This document shows positions 52,484 to 61,220 of a DNA stretch of 64,000 bases, one piece after another. The notes below the pieces were generated by a model. It was not told the DNA's origin, did no database searches, and saw only the letters and a program-made list of their open reading frames with translations. Origin of the DNA: CAVYTF01 sp963708205 (GTDB lineage Bacteria > Bacteroidota > Bacteroidia > Chitinophagales > Chitinophagaceae). The DNA is taken from the NCBI GenBank assembly GCA_963708205.1, contig OY970196.1, positions 1,984,001-2,048,000 of the forward strand, given 5' to 3'. The translations under genes and the position numbers were made by a program. How positions within the stretch are numbered: the first letter of the stretch is position 1; each line of letters opens with the position of its first letter.

Positions 52484-53773
52484 ATGCGCGCAATTGTTGA
52501 TTGCAACAGCTTTTATTGTTCCTGCGAACGGGTATTCAAGCCTGAGCTGGAAGGCAAGCCAGTCGTGGTTTTAAGCAACAACGACGGATGTGTTATTTCT
52601 ATCAGTGATGAGGCAAAATTGCTTGGTGTAAATATGACCACTCCTTATTTTTTATTGCAAGACGATTTTGAAAAACATCATGTCACTGCATTTTCATCCA
52701 ACTATAATTTGTATGGAGATATGAGTTGGCGGGTAATGGAAACATTGCGCCAAATGATCGGTAAAGAAAATGTGGAAGTATATTCCGTTGATGAATGTTT
52801 TTTAAATCTTGATCAGTTTGAAAAAAAAGATTTAAATGAACTTGCAAAAAATATAAAACAAACCGCAGAACAATGGACGGGCGTTGCTGTTTCTATTGGT
52901 GTTGCTCCCACAAAAGTTTTATCAAAAGTGGCAAACAGGCTCGCAAAAAAAGATAAGAAAGAATCAAGTTGTATAATGGTTATTAATACTGCTGAAAAAA
53001 TAAATGAAGCATTAAGCAGAACGCCGGTGAAAGATGTTTGGGGAGTTGGAAATAAGTTTGCTGCAAAATTAAACACCTTCGGCATTTTTGATGCGTATCA
53101 ATTAAGTAATATGCCGCAGGAATGGATGCGTAAAAATTTTGGCGGCGTAGTAGGAATGCGTTTATTAAAAGAGTTGCGCGGTGAACCCGTTTTAGAAATG
53201 AATGAAGAGCTCGATGAAAAGAAAATGATTGCAACAACGCGCATGTTTGGCAAGCCGGTAACAACACTTGATAGCATTAAAGAAGCAGTCGCTACGTATG
53301 TTTCAAGAGGTGCAGAAAAGTTAAGGAGACAGCAAAGTGCTGCGAATGTTGTGAATGTTTTTGCTGTGTACAAAGATGGCAAAGCTAAAAAGGAAAATGA
53401 GCATTTTTCTCATGGAAGCACTGCAAGCCGCTCAATGGTTTTACCACATGCCACATCCGTTACAAACGAATTAATTAAACCTGCAGTGCAACTTGCAGAA
53501 GAAATTTTTCAGGAAGGAAGATTATATAAAAAAGCCGGAGTTATATTAAGCGGGCTCACACCTGACACCACTATTCAGGGAAATTTATTTGTTTCGCCTG
53601 CACAAAATAGCAGCCGCATGCTGATGAGCATGATTGACAATATAAATTTTAGTCAGCGAAATGATGTTTTAAAATTTGCTTCTTCCGGAACAAAACGAAA
53701 CTGGAAAATGCGACAGGAACATATTTCTTCAAGGTATACAACAAGGTGGAAAGAGCTTAAAAAAGTCTCATAA
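52484..53773 (+). CDS. umuC: Y-family DNA polymerase V catalytic subunit
   Basis: Error-prone translesion polymerase of the UmuC type, 429 residues. Catalytic acidic residues are Asp6 in IVDCNSFYCSCERVF and the Asp-Glu pair in YSVDECFLNL near 105. The helix-hairpin segment is VKDVWGVGNKFAAKL. The little finger region and a C-terminal DUF4113-like end follow (SSRYTTRWKELKKV). It is full length with intact active-site residues. Unlike typical umuDC operons there is no umuD directly upstream; the only UmuD-like gene in the window, at 40541, is catalytically dead. Confidence 0.93.
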   Translation: MRAIVDCNSFYCSCERVFKPELEGKPVVVLSNNDGCVISISDEAKLLGVNMTTPYFLLQDDFEKHHVTAFSSNYNLYGDMSWRVMETLRQMIGKENVEVYSVDECFLNLDQFEKKDLNELAKNIKQTAEQWTGVAVSIGVAPTKVLSKVANRLAKKDKKESSCIMVINTAEKINEALSRTPVKDVWGVGNKFAAKLNTFGIFDAYQLSNMPQEWMRKNFGGVVGMRLLKELRGEPVLEMNEELDEKKMIATTRMFGKPVTTLDSIKEAVATYVSRGAEKLRRQQSAANVVNVFAVYKDGKAKKENEHFSHGSTASRSMVLPHATSVTNELIKPAVQLAEEIFQEGRLYKKAGVILSGLTPDTTIQGNLFVSPAQNSSRMLMSMIDNINFSQRNDVLKFASSGTKRNWKMRQEHISSRYTTRWKELKKVS

Positions 53774-53777
53774 TTTC

Positions 53778-54797
53778 CTAATCAACCTGAACATTTTTCT
53801 TTTTCTTAAGCAAAGAAAAATCGCTGTCTTCTTTAACTATGATATTGCTTAACGCACCAATATTTTCTATTTCCATTTCCACTGTATCATTTTCTTTCAG
53901 CCATTGTTCTGTATAATTTTCATCAATTAGTTTGGCTGTGCCGTTCAGTTCAAGAAAGCAGCCTGTACCAACAGTTCCGCTGCCGATAATATCACCTGCG
54001 TGCAAATCAACGCCGTAAGATGCTCGCTCAATAATTTCTGCAAACGTCCAATCCATGTCACTCAAATTTCCTTCACTTACTTGCACACCATTTACTTTAC
54101 AAGTCATTTTAAGATTCCAACTTTTACCGACATGATTTTCTTTGCAAGGAACTACAAAACTTTCCAGCTCACCAACTGTTACCAAACAGGGACCAAGCAC
54201 TGTTGAGAAATCTTTTCCCTTTGCAGGACCAAGATTCAAAAGCATTTCTTCCATTTGCAAAGTTCTCGCACTCATATCATTCATTATCATCATGCCGCCA
54301 ATATATGCATCAGCCTCTTCAGCTTTTATATTTCTTCCATGTTTGCAAATTAAAATTGCAGCCTCTAATTCAAAGTCTAATTTTTCAAAATGATCGGGCA
54401 TACATTTTATTTCACCGGCGCCCTGAATACTGTTGTGATTAGTAAAATAAAAAACCGGAAACGCATCAAACTCAGCAATCATAGGCACTTTCCGGTTTCC
54501 TCGTGCAGCCGCAACATGTTGGCGAAACGCATAAGCATCTCTGCAACTTGTGGGCATCGGCACGGGCGATAATAATTTTACATCACTTACCGGAAAGCCT
54601 TTTTCTTTTGAGATACGACCGTCTTTTATCGCGGCATCACAAGCCAAAGCCGCAGGCATAACATCACTCCAATAATGCAAAAATAAATTCATGCTTTGAG
54701 GAAGATCCGGATGAATAAAATCCGTGTCATATAAAAACCCATCAACCAAAATTGCAAGCTGATCATGTCCGTCATTCAAATAAGAAACAAGTTTCAT
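53778..54797 (-). CDS. Fumarylacetoacetate hydrolase family protein
   Basis: A 339-residue enzyme of the FAH superfamily, which cleaves C-C bonds or hydrates beta-diketo acids in aromatic and tyrosine breakdown. Metal ligands are in LDFELEAAILIC (two Glu) and MNDMSAR (Asp), and the fold ends with IGSGTVGTGC. The YFTNHNSIQGAGEIK stretch is close to FAH itself. No other tyrosine-degradation gene is nearby, so the substrate is open. Confidence 0.85.
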   Translation of the reverse strand: MKLVSYLNDGHDQLAILVDGFLYDTDFIHPDLPQSMNLFLHYWSDVMPAALACDAAIKDGRISKEKGFPVSDVKLLSPVPMPTSCRDAYAFRQHVAAARGNRKVPMIAEFDAFPVFYFTNHNSIQGAGEIKCMPDHFEKLDFELEAAILICKHGRNIKAEEADAYIGGMMIMNDMSARTLQMEEMLLNLGPAKGKDFSTVLGPCLVTVGELESFVVPCKENHVGKSWNLKMTCKVNGVQVSEGNLSDMDWTFAEIIERASYGVDLHAGDIIGSGTVGTGCFLELNGTAKLIDENYTEQWLKENDTVEMEIENIGALSNIIVKEDSDFSLLKKKKNVQVD

Positions 54798-54828
54798 CTT
54801 TAAATTTTAGAAGTAAAAATAGAAGAAA

Positions 54829-54902
54829 TTTTTTTGAGCCAAGCTGAAGAATACATATTAAACATCGTTGCGTCGCACTCTTGTACGTCTTCTTTTCTAT
54901 TC
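54829..54902 (-). repeat. Dispersed intergenic repeat, copy 6
   Basis: On the minus strand it reads GTACAAGAGTGCGACGCAA, continues CGATGTTTAATATGTATTC and ends TTGGCTCAAAAAAATT. GAATA and TATTC mark the two ends of the core (54849-54902). It lies between the DinB-like gene and the FAH-family gene. Confidence 0.8.
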
Positions 54903-54936
54903 ACCATTTTTCAATTTAATTTCAATTCCTCCACAA

Positions 54937-55410
54937 TTATTTACTTCCATTTCTCACAACATTTTTTAAAATAAAAATTTGTCCTAAATGATAATGCACA
55001 TGCTCCGCTGTACCATGAAAATTTTTATAAGCTGTCCCATAACCTTCAAGAATTGGTTCGAATAATTTCTCTTCAGGAAAATCTTTTATTGTGTCAGCTA
55101 ATCGTTTTGCTGATTCAAACATTTTTCCTTTTAATGCTTTCCATTCATTTTGATTTTTTATTTCAGGCATGTCGAAACCATTGCTGTTATTGACATCCCT
55201 GCGAATTCCCTTTGCGCGGGAAGTCATTTCTTCATTATAAAAATATAAATGATAAACAATTGCAGCAATTGTATTCGGCGAAGCATTTGTCAAAGTTGTT
55301 GCTTGTTCAAAAGAAACATTTTCAAGCACATTTTTTAAATCAACTTCAGTCCAGTTCACTCCTTCAAATGCTTCGACCACATGTTGCGCAATAAGTTCGG
55401 TGAGTTGCAT
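54937..55410 (-). CDS. DinB-like protein
   Basis: A 157-residue four-helix protein of the DinB/DUF1572 superfamily. Three histidines at the family's metal-site positions are visible, one in IVYHLYFYNEE and two in TAEHVHYHLGQI. Members include thiol transferases and proteins of unknown role. It is the last gene of a three-gene run after TIGR02757 (16-base gap). Confidence 0.8.
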   Translation of the reverse strand: MQLTELIAQHVVEAFEGVNWTEVDLKNVLENVSFEQATTLTNASPNTIAAIVYHLYFYNEEMTSRAKGIRRDVNNSNGFDMPEIKNQNEWKALKGKMFESAKRLADTIKDFPEEKLFEPILEGYGTAYKNFHGTAEHVHYHLGQIFILKNVVRNGSK

Positions 55411-55426
55411 GTTGCAATTTTTTTTG

Positions 55427-56209
55427 TCAATAATATTTTTCTATTGCACCTAAACCAAATAAAGCAAAATCATATTTCACAGGATCGTTTGCATCGAGGA
55501 TTTTCAAACAATTTGTCAATTCAATTGCCGCCTGCCAATCAATTTGTTTGCGCTGCAAAATATTTAATCTCTTTGCAACTCTTGCTACATGCACATCAAC
55601 AGGGCAAATTAATTGAGCAGGTTTTATTTTGTTCCATATTCCAAAATCCACGCCAGCATTGTCTTTGCGCACCATCCATCTTAAAAACATATTCAGCCTT
55701 TTGCAGTTCGATTTTCGGAAAGGCGCTGCAATATGTTTCTTTGTTCTTGCAGGCACTTCATTCAAAGAAAAAAAATAATGGTGAAAGCCATTGAGCGCAT
55801 TTTCAGTATTCTCATCATGTATATTCATCGATTTTGTAAATGCATTTTCCAAAGAATCGTAAGTAGAATAATGAAATTTTAAAAATTCAACAAAGTATAA
55901 AAGGTCAGTTGCATTAAAAGTGCGGTGTTTAAACTTCAATAAGTTTTCCAGTTTTTTAAGATCAATATTTATGCAAAAATCATACGGCGCATTATCCATT
56001 AATTGCATAAGTTCCTTACTCTTGTTAATGATTGTTGTCCGGTTTCCCCATGCAAAAATTGCTGCAAAAAAAGCAGCAATTTCAATATCTTGTTTCTTTG
56101 AAAAAAGATGTGGAATGCAGACAGGATCAGCGTTTATGAAAGAAGGTTGATTATATTCAATGACTTTAGCATCAAGAAAATATTTTAGTTTTTGATCCGT
56201 TGGTTTCAT
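55427..56209 (-). CDS. TIGR02757 family protein
   Basis: A 260-residue protein of the DUF2400/TIGR02757 family, widely conserved but of unknown function. Family features are AAFFAAIFAWGNRTTIINKSKELM, then FKHRTFNATDLLYF, KRLNMFLRWMVRKDNAGVDFGIW and CPVDVHVARVAKRLNIL (key parts RLNMFLRWMVRKD and PVDVHVARVA). The helical fold with the PVDVHV stretch resembles DNA glycosylases of the HhH type, which suggests, but does not show, a role in DNA repair. Confidence 0.9.
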   Translation of the reverse strand: MKPTDQKLKYFLDAKVIEYNQPSFINADPVCIPHLFSKKQDIEIAAFFAAIFAWGNRTTIINKSKELMQLMDNAPYDFCINIDLKKLENLLKFKHRTFNATDLLYFVEFLKFHYSTYDSLENAFTKSMNIHDENTENALNGFHHYFFSLNEVPARTKKHIAAPFRKSNCKRLNMFLRWMVRKDNAGVDFGIWNKIKPAQLICPVDVHVARVAKRLNILQRKQIDWQAAIELTNCLKILDANDPVKYDFALFGLGAIEKYY

Positions 56210-56215
56210 TTATAT

Positions 56216-57355
56216 TTATCCGATCGCCTGTTTCAAATCTTCAATCAAATCGTCGGCATCTTCAATACCAACACTCAATCTTATCAATGAATCGCTCAAA
56301 CCATTTTTTATTCTTTCTTCACGCGGAATGGAAGCGTGTGTCATCGTTGCAGGATGATTTATCAAACTTTCAACGCCACCCAAACTTTCAGCAAGAGAAA
56401 AAACTTTTGTTGACATCAGTATTTTTTTCGTTGCTTCTGCTCCTTCATCTTTTAATTCAAAACTTATCATTCCACCAAAACCGCGCATTTGTTTTTTTGC
56501 AACAATATATCCGGGATGATCATCAAACCCACACCAGTAAACAGTTTTAACCTTCGGATTAGTTCTTAAATACCGCGCAACTTTTTCTCCATTCTCACAA
56601 TGTCTTTGCATTCTTACATGCAAAGTTTTTATACCGCGCAACACTAAAAAACAATCTTGCGGACCAGGAACAGCGCCACAACTTTTTTGTATGAAGTGAA
56701 GTTGCTCACGCAAATTTTCATCATTCATTACAAGCGCTCCCTGGATTACATCGCTGTGACCACCCAAATATTTTGTAGAAGAATGCATAGAAATATCTGC
56801 ACCAAGGTCCAGCGGATTTTGCAGATAAGGCGAAGCAAAAGTGTTATCAACACATACTAAAATTTTATTTGGTTTCGCAAGCGCAACAACAGCAGCAATA
56901 TCAGTGATGTTAATCAAAGGATTTGTTGGTGTTTCTGCCCAGATCAATTTTGTTTTATCATTAATTTTCGCCTTAATATTTTCAATATTCGTCATGTCAA
57001 CAAAGTGAAATTTCAATCCAAATTTTTCAAACACCTTTGTAAACAAACGATAAGTGCCGCCATACATATCATTGCCTGCGATCACTTCATCTCCTTGCTT
57101 CAACAATTTCAAAAGCGAATCCGTAGCCGCCATACCACTACTGAAAACCAATCCAAATTTTCCATTTTCAATATCAGCCATTGCCTTCTCAAGTGCTGTC
57201 CTTGTCGGGTTTGCGGCTCGTGAGTAATCGTAACCTTTGTGCACGTCAGGCGCTGATTGAACATAAGTAGAGGTTTGATAAATCGGAGTCATAATGGCTC
57301 CTGTCGATGCGTCGGGCTCTGCACCTGCACGAATAATTTTTGTATTTATTTTCAT
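56216..57355 (-). CDS. Cystathionine gamma-synthase/lyase family enzyme
   Basis: A 379-residue PLP enzyme of the trans-sulfuration family. The PLP lysine is in SMHSSTKYLGGHSDV; the cofactor-binding segments are FSSGMAATDSLL and ETPTNPLINITDI, and the active-site Tyr and Arg lie in YDYSRAANPTRTALE. Whether it makes or breaks cystathionine cannot be decided by eye. The ATG at 57355 is preferred, since the in-frame start 45 bases upstream encodes a non-family extension. TIGR02757 starts 6 bases after it. Confidence 0.9.
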   Translation of the reverse strand: MKINTKIIRAGAEPDASTGAIMTPIYQTSTYVQSAPDVHKGYDYSRAANPTRTALEKAMADIENGKFGLVFSSGMAATDSLLKLLKQGDEVIAGNDMYGGTYRLFTKVFEKFGLKFHFVDMTNIENIKAKINDKTKLIWAETPTNPLINITDIAAVVALAKPNKILVCVDNTFASPYLQNPLDLGADISMHSSTKYLGGHSDVIQGALVMNDENLREQLHFIQKSCGAVPGPQDCFLVLRGIKTLHVRMQRHCENGEKVARYLRTNPKVKTVYWCGFDDHPGYIVAKKQMRGFGGMISFELKDEGAEATKKILMSTKVFSLAESLGGVESLINHPATMTHASIPREERIKNGLSDSLIRLSVGIEDADDLIEDLKQAIG

Positions 57356-57384
57356 TAATTTATTATTACTTAATAATTTTAAAA

Positions 57385-57453
57385 TTTTTTTTTGAGCCAA
57401 GCTCTTTCCAAATCATTAAGCTTTTGTCGCGTTGGCACCGTTCAACTAATTGC
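57385..57453 (-). repeat. Dispersed intergenic repeat, copy 7 (diverged)
   Basis: On the minus strand it has GTTGAACGGTGCCAACGCG and AAAGCTTAATGATT, and ends CTTGGCTCAAAAAAAAATT. The right half matches copies 3 and 6; the left half is diverged. It lies between asnB and the trans-sulfuration gene. Confidence 0.5.
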
Positions 57454-57518
57454 TTCTATTTAGCAATATTCAAAAGTCTTTTTATGAAAGCACTTCGTTT
57501 GCAAATATGAAACATTTA

Positions 57519-59390
57519 TCAGAAGATGGCAGCTGCAGATAAAATTCTCCAATCCATATTATTTGCTTCATGTGCGCCCAAAGCCTTGATATCAAAGGAT
57601 TCTGTAGATTTAGCCAAAACTTTTTCGCTTATTAATTTTTTTCGGCTTTCATAAATTAGGTCCTGTATTTGTTTTTGCTGCATCCATTTTTTTTGCGGAG
57701 GTTCATAACCCGTTTTATCTTTTTGCCATGCAACTTCTGGAGGCAAAAAATCAGACATGCTTTCTCGCAATAGCCATTTTGTAAAACCATTTTTTATTTT
57801 AAATGAAGATGATAATGAAAAAATAAATTCAACCAACTGATGATTTAAGAAAGGCAACCGCACTTCTCGCGAATGAGCCATCGAATTTCTATCAGCATAT
57901 CTTAGCAATTCCTCCAAACCAATATGAAATGTGTTATAATATAAAATGTCTTCTAAATTTTTTACAACAGGCTTTTGCAAAGTATCTTTATTTTGATACT
58001 GGTTTAAAAAATCTTTGTTTAAAAAATCGTTTAAATTTTGTTGTTTTACTGCCCGCTGTTGCAGTTGCAGCGAGGCTTTCAAAGGAAAGTAAGCTGCAGC
58101 ATAATTTTTTACATTCCAGGTTTCTAACAAATTATTTTCTTTCAATAATTTTTTTTCATGGAAAAAATTTTTCTTATCAGTCAAAAATAATTGTTGTAAA
58201 AACCAAGGTGCATATTTTTTATAACCTCCTAAAATTTCATCTGCGCCCTGACCATCCAAAAGCACAATTATATTATTTTCTTTTGCAAGTTTATAAATCA
58301 TGAATTGTGTTAGTACGCTGCTGCTTTGGATTGGTTCTTCCTGGTGATACATCAGTTCATCAAAATATTTTAAACAGTCGCTTTCATTTGGCTCGATTGT
58401 AAATTGTTTAATGCCAAAATAATCTGCAACTAATTTGCTTTGCCGTGATTCATCTTTTTCAAAACCGGGAAATATTGCAGTAAAAGCAACATTCTTCCAA
58501 TTGGAATTTATTTCCTTTTTATTCTTCAACACATCAATCGCAGCAACAATTGATGAGCTGTCAATGCCGCCGCTAAGGCTTGTTCCAATACTTACATCAC
58601 TACGTAATCTTTTATCAACAGAAGAGAAAAATAATTCGCGAAATTGATTTGATGCATCGTCTATTGACGATTGAATATTGATCATTGAAGGGTTATACCA
58701 TTTCTTCATACGCACTTTTCCTTGCTTTGGAAAAACAGTTAAATAGTATCCCGGTGGCAGCGATAAAATATTTGTATAAAATGTTTCCGACTTTTTTAAA
58801 GGATTTTGAACATAGCCAAGTGTTAGAAAATTAAGCAACATCATTCCGCTCAAATGCTTTGCAACACCGGTTTTCCACAAAGCCTTCATTTCACTTGCAA
58901 ATAAAAATTCTTCAAACCTACCCCGATCTTTATAGTCTGCATAATAATACAAAGGCTTTTCACCGAATCTGTCGCGGGCAATAAAAACCTCGTTCTGCTT
59001 TTTATCAAATAGAGCAAAAGCAAACATGCCATCGAAATGATTTAAACAATCTTTGCCCCAATAATCATAAGCCGCTGGAATAATTTCAGTATCAGAATTT
59101 GAATAAAATGAATACCCTTTTTGTTTTAATTCATTTCGCAATTCTATATAATTATAGATCTCTCCATTAAAAATTATGGTGAAATGTAAATATTGAAAAG
59201 GCTGTTTTGCTTTTTCACTAAGATCAATGATTGATAACCTGCAATGCGCAAAGCCAACACCAGCCTCATCTTCAAGCCAAAGCTCTTCGCCATCAGGTCC
59301 GCGATGTTTTAATGCATCAGCCATTGCTTTCAACCGATATGGTTGAATAAAAGCTTTATGTAGCGAAATAATTCCGGCGATACCGCACAT
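57519..59390 (-). CDS. asnB: Asparagine synthase (glutamine-hydrolysing)
   Basis: Makes asparagine from aspartate, glutamine and ATP. Cys2 (MCGIAGI) is the glutaminase nucleophile, followed by LKHRGPDGEEL and FNGEIYNYIELR. The synthetase domain has SLSGGIDSSSIVAAID (ATP loop) and LLDGQGADEILGGYKKY. At 623 residues it is of the AsnB type seen in biosynthetic and housekeeping settings. The downstream region carries repeat copy 7. Its neighbours do not suggest a surface polysaccharide cluster, so a housekeeping role is likeliest. Confidence 0.92.
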   Translation of the reverse strand: MCGIAGIISLHKAFIQPYRLKAMADALKHRGPDGEELWLEDEAGVGFAHCRLSIIDLSEKAKQPFQYLHFTIIFNGEIYNYIELRNELKQKGYSFYSNSDTEIIPAAYDYWGKDCLNHFDGMFAFALFDKKQNEVFIARDRFGEKPLYYYADYKDRGRFEEFLFASEMKALWKTGVAKHLSGMMLLNFLTLGYVQNPLKKSETFYTNILSLPPGYYLTVFPKQGKVRMKKWYNPSMINIQSSIDDASNQFRELFFSSVDKRLRSDVSIGTSLSGGIDSSSIVAAIDVLKNKKEINSNWKNVAFTAIFPGFEKDESRQSKLVADYFGIKQFTIEPNESDCLKYFDELMYHQEEPIQSSSVLTQFMIYKLAKENNIIVLLDGQGADEILGGYKKYAPWFLQQLFLTDKKNFFHEKKLLKENNLLETWNVKNYAAAYFPLKASLQLQQRAVKQQNLNDFLNKDFLNQYQNKDTLQKPVVKNLEDILYYNTFHIGLEELLRYADRNSMAHSREVRLPFLNHQLVEFIFSLSSSFKIKNGFTKWLLRESMSDFLPPEVAWQKDKTGYEPPQKKWMQQKQIQDLIYESRKKLISEKVLAKSTESFDIKALGAHEANNMDWRILSAAAIF

Positions 59391-59423
59391 AGTTTTTTAT
59401 CAATCTACAATTTAGATAGAATT

Positions 59424-60014
59424 TCAGTTGCTTGAAAGGTTGATCTGCTGAAACGCAAAATCTTTTAATAAAGGGAAAAAATTTGCATAGCAGGTTTGCA
59501 AAAAATTATATTGTTTTTCAAAAATCTCATAGGCTTCATTTGTGTTGTGAAGATATTTTGCACGACGTTTTAATCCCTCAAAGCTATTTTTTATTCCTTC
59601 TTTATTACGATAATTAAACAACCAATTCTGGCTACTCATATATTGTAACATCTGCGCAAACTTCTCAGGCAAAATACTTTCAAACGTAAACAAGGTTTGA
59701 TAAGTTCTTTCGGAAAAATCAAGCAATTCTATTTTACTTAATTCATTTTCATCCAGCGCTAAAAAATGATCAAAAACAATATCAACAAATGCTCCGGAAT
59801 ATAAGCCCACGAAAGGTTTGAATGGTTTTGCAGCCTGTTTCACAAAAGCATTTTTATCAGTAAAATTGTCTGTTGCACGGTGAAGATTTATTCCTCTTAA
59901 AATATCGTTTTCATATGAAAACTTTTTCTTTCCTTTTACAAAATCACTGATCATATTTCCAACTAAAATCTTTGGTTCACCGAATGATAAATATGCATGC
60001 GCGAGATAATTCAT
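59424..60014 (-). CDS. Acyl carrier protein phosphodiesterase-like protein
   Basis: A 196-residue protein of the AcpH (DUF479) family, which in Escherichia coli removes the phosphopantetheine group from acyl carrier protein. Family features are MNYLAHAYLSFGEPKILVGN, then ISDFVKGKKKF, GINLHRATDNFTD and SGAFVDIVFDHFLA, with conserved Asp and His residues at metal-type positions. It starts 13 bases after the alpha/beta hydrolase gene. Confidence 0.87.
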   Translation of the reverse strand: MNYLAHAYLSFGEPKILVGNMISDFVKGKKKFSYENDILRGINLHRATDNFTDKNAFVKQAAKPFKPFVGLYSGAFVDIVFDHFLALDENELSKIELLDFSERTYQTLFTFESILPEKFAQMLQYMSSQNWLFNYRNKEGIKNSFEGLKRRAKYLHNTNEAYEIFEKQYNFLQTCYANFFPLLKDFAFQQINLSSN

Positions 60015-60027
60015 TTAGCAAACAAGC

Positions 60028-61146
60028 TTATTTTTTTATATTATTATCAAGCCAGTTGCCAATTTCCTGCAAAGCTTCAGGAGCAACAGTTTCTTCTATT
60101 TCTCCATACTCCTGCACGGTGCATGTTATGCAATGCTGGAATAAATGATTAAGACCGGGAAATATTTTAGCTGTTATATTTTTATTGCCTGCTTTTTCTA
60201 ACGCTGCTTTTATTGCTGGTATATTTTCATTGGCATCAACCTGAATATCTTTTTCACCATTTAATGCAAGTACCGGACATTTTACTTTATCCCAAAACTG
60301 TGCAGGATCAGTTGCAATAAAATATTTTAACCATGGGATAAGCTCTTGCTTTATTTGCATTGCATACATTTCCGGCGTTGCAATGTCTGCATGCAAAGGC
60401 TTTAAAACGCTGTCTGGCAAAGGCTTTTTCCAATCTGCATACAATATTTTTATCTTATTTAAAATTATGGAATCATCAAGCGTCGCATTATCATGAATTA
60501 TTTGTAAAGTATTTTTTGTTAAAGTATAATATGCATTAAAGGATGCTTCACTAATTAAATTTTTTACAGGATCCGTTTGTTGTTTCAACAAAATTTTATC
60601 GCCTGAAACACCTGTGCCTGCCAAAGAAATAATAAAAGCAACCTGGTGATTTTTAGTATAAACCAGCGGCGCAATAAAGCCACCTTCGCTGTGACCAATT
60701 AACCCGATTTTATTTTTATCGACTTCTTTTCTTTGCAATAAATAATTAAAACTTGTCAGTACATCATTTGCAAAATCTTCACTTGTTGCATTGTTCACAT
60801 CACCGGTAGATTTTCCTTTTTGCCTGTCATCAACGCGCAATACAGCATAACCTTTTTTTGTAAGATAATCTGCAATTACAGCAAATGGTTTATGATTAAA
60901 AATAGTTTCATCACGATCCTGCAAGCCACTTCCGGTGATCATTAATAACGTAATAAATGGGCCGCCCGTTTTTGGATAAGTAAATGTTGCGCCATAGTGA
61001 ATTGTCTTATCAGTATTGTCATATTCAACACTATCGGAGTTATAACTATAAGGTGGTTTTGGTGTTTGAGGACGATTATTTATTTGCTGCGCAAATGAAA
61101 GATTCACTGTTAGAAGTAAGCAAAAATTTAAGAATAAATTTTTCAT
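60028..61146 (-). CDS. Secreted alpha/beta hydrolase
   Basis: A 372-residue exported hydrolase (signal peptide MKNLFLNFCLLLTVNLSFAQ). The nucleophile elbow is GLIGHSEGGFIAP, the acid lies in LNGEKDIQVDANEN and the histidine in FPGLNHLFQHC. Similar proteins are annotated as prolyl oligopeptidase-like or dienelactone hydrolase-like; the substrate is unknown. Two cysteines near the C-terminus (HCITCTV) are unusual. It is the first of a run with the AcpH-like and asnB genes. Confidence 0.87.
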   Translation of the reverse strand: MKNLFLNFCLLLTVNLSFAQQINNRPQTPKPPYSYNSDSVEYDNTDKTIHYGATFTYPKTGGPFITLLMITGSGLQDRDETIFNHKPFAVIADYLTKKGYAVLRVDDRQKGKSTGDVNNATSEDFANDVLTSFNYLLQRKEVDKNKIGLIGHSEGGFIAPLVYTKNHQVAFIISLAGTGVSGDKILLKQQTDPVKNLISEASFNAYYTLTKNTLQIIHDNATLDDSIILNKIKILYADWKKPLPDSVLKPLHADIATPEMYAMQIKQELIPWLKYFIATDPAQFWDKVKCPVLALNGEKDIQVDANENIPAIKAALEKAGNKNITAKIFPGLNHLFQHCITCTVQEYGEIEETVAPEALQEIGNWLDNNIKK

Positions 61147-61220
61147 ATTTATTTCTTGTAAATCACATTTCCGAAGTAAATAAAAGAATTTGTCGTTTTG
61201 TTTTCATCGTTCAATAAAAT

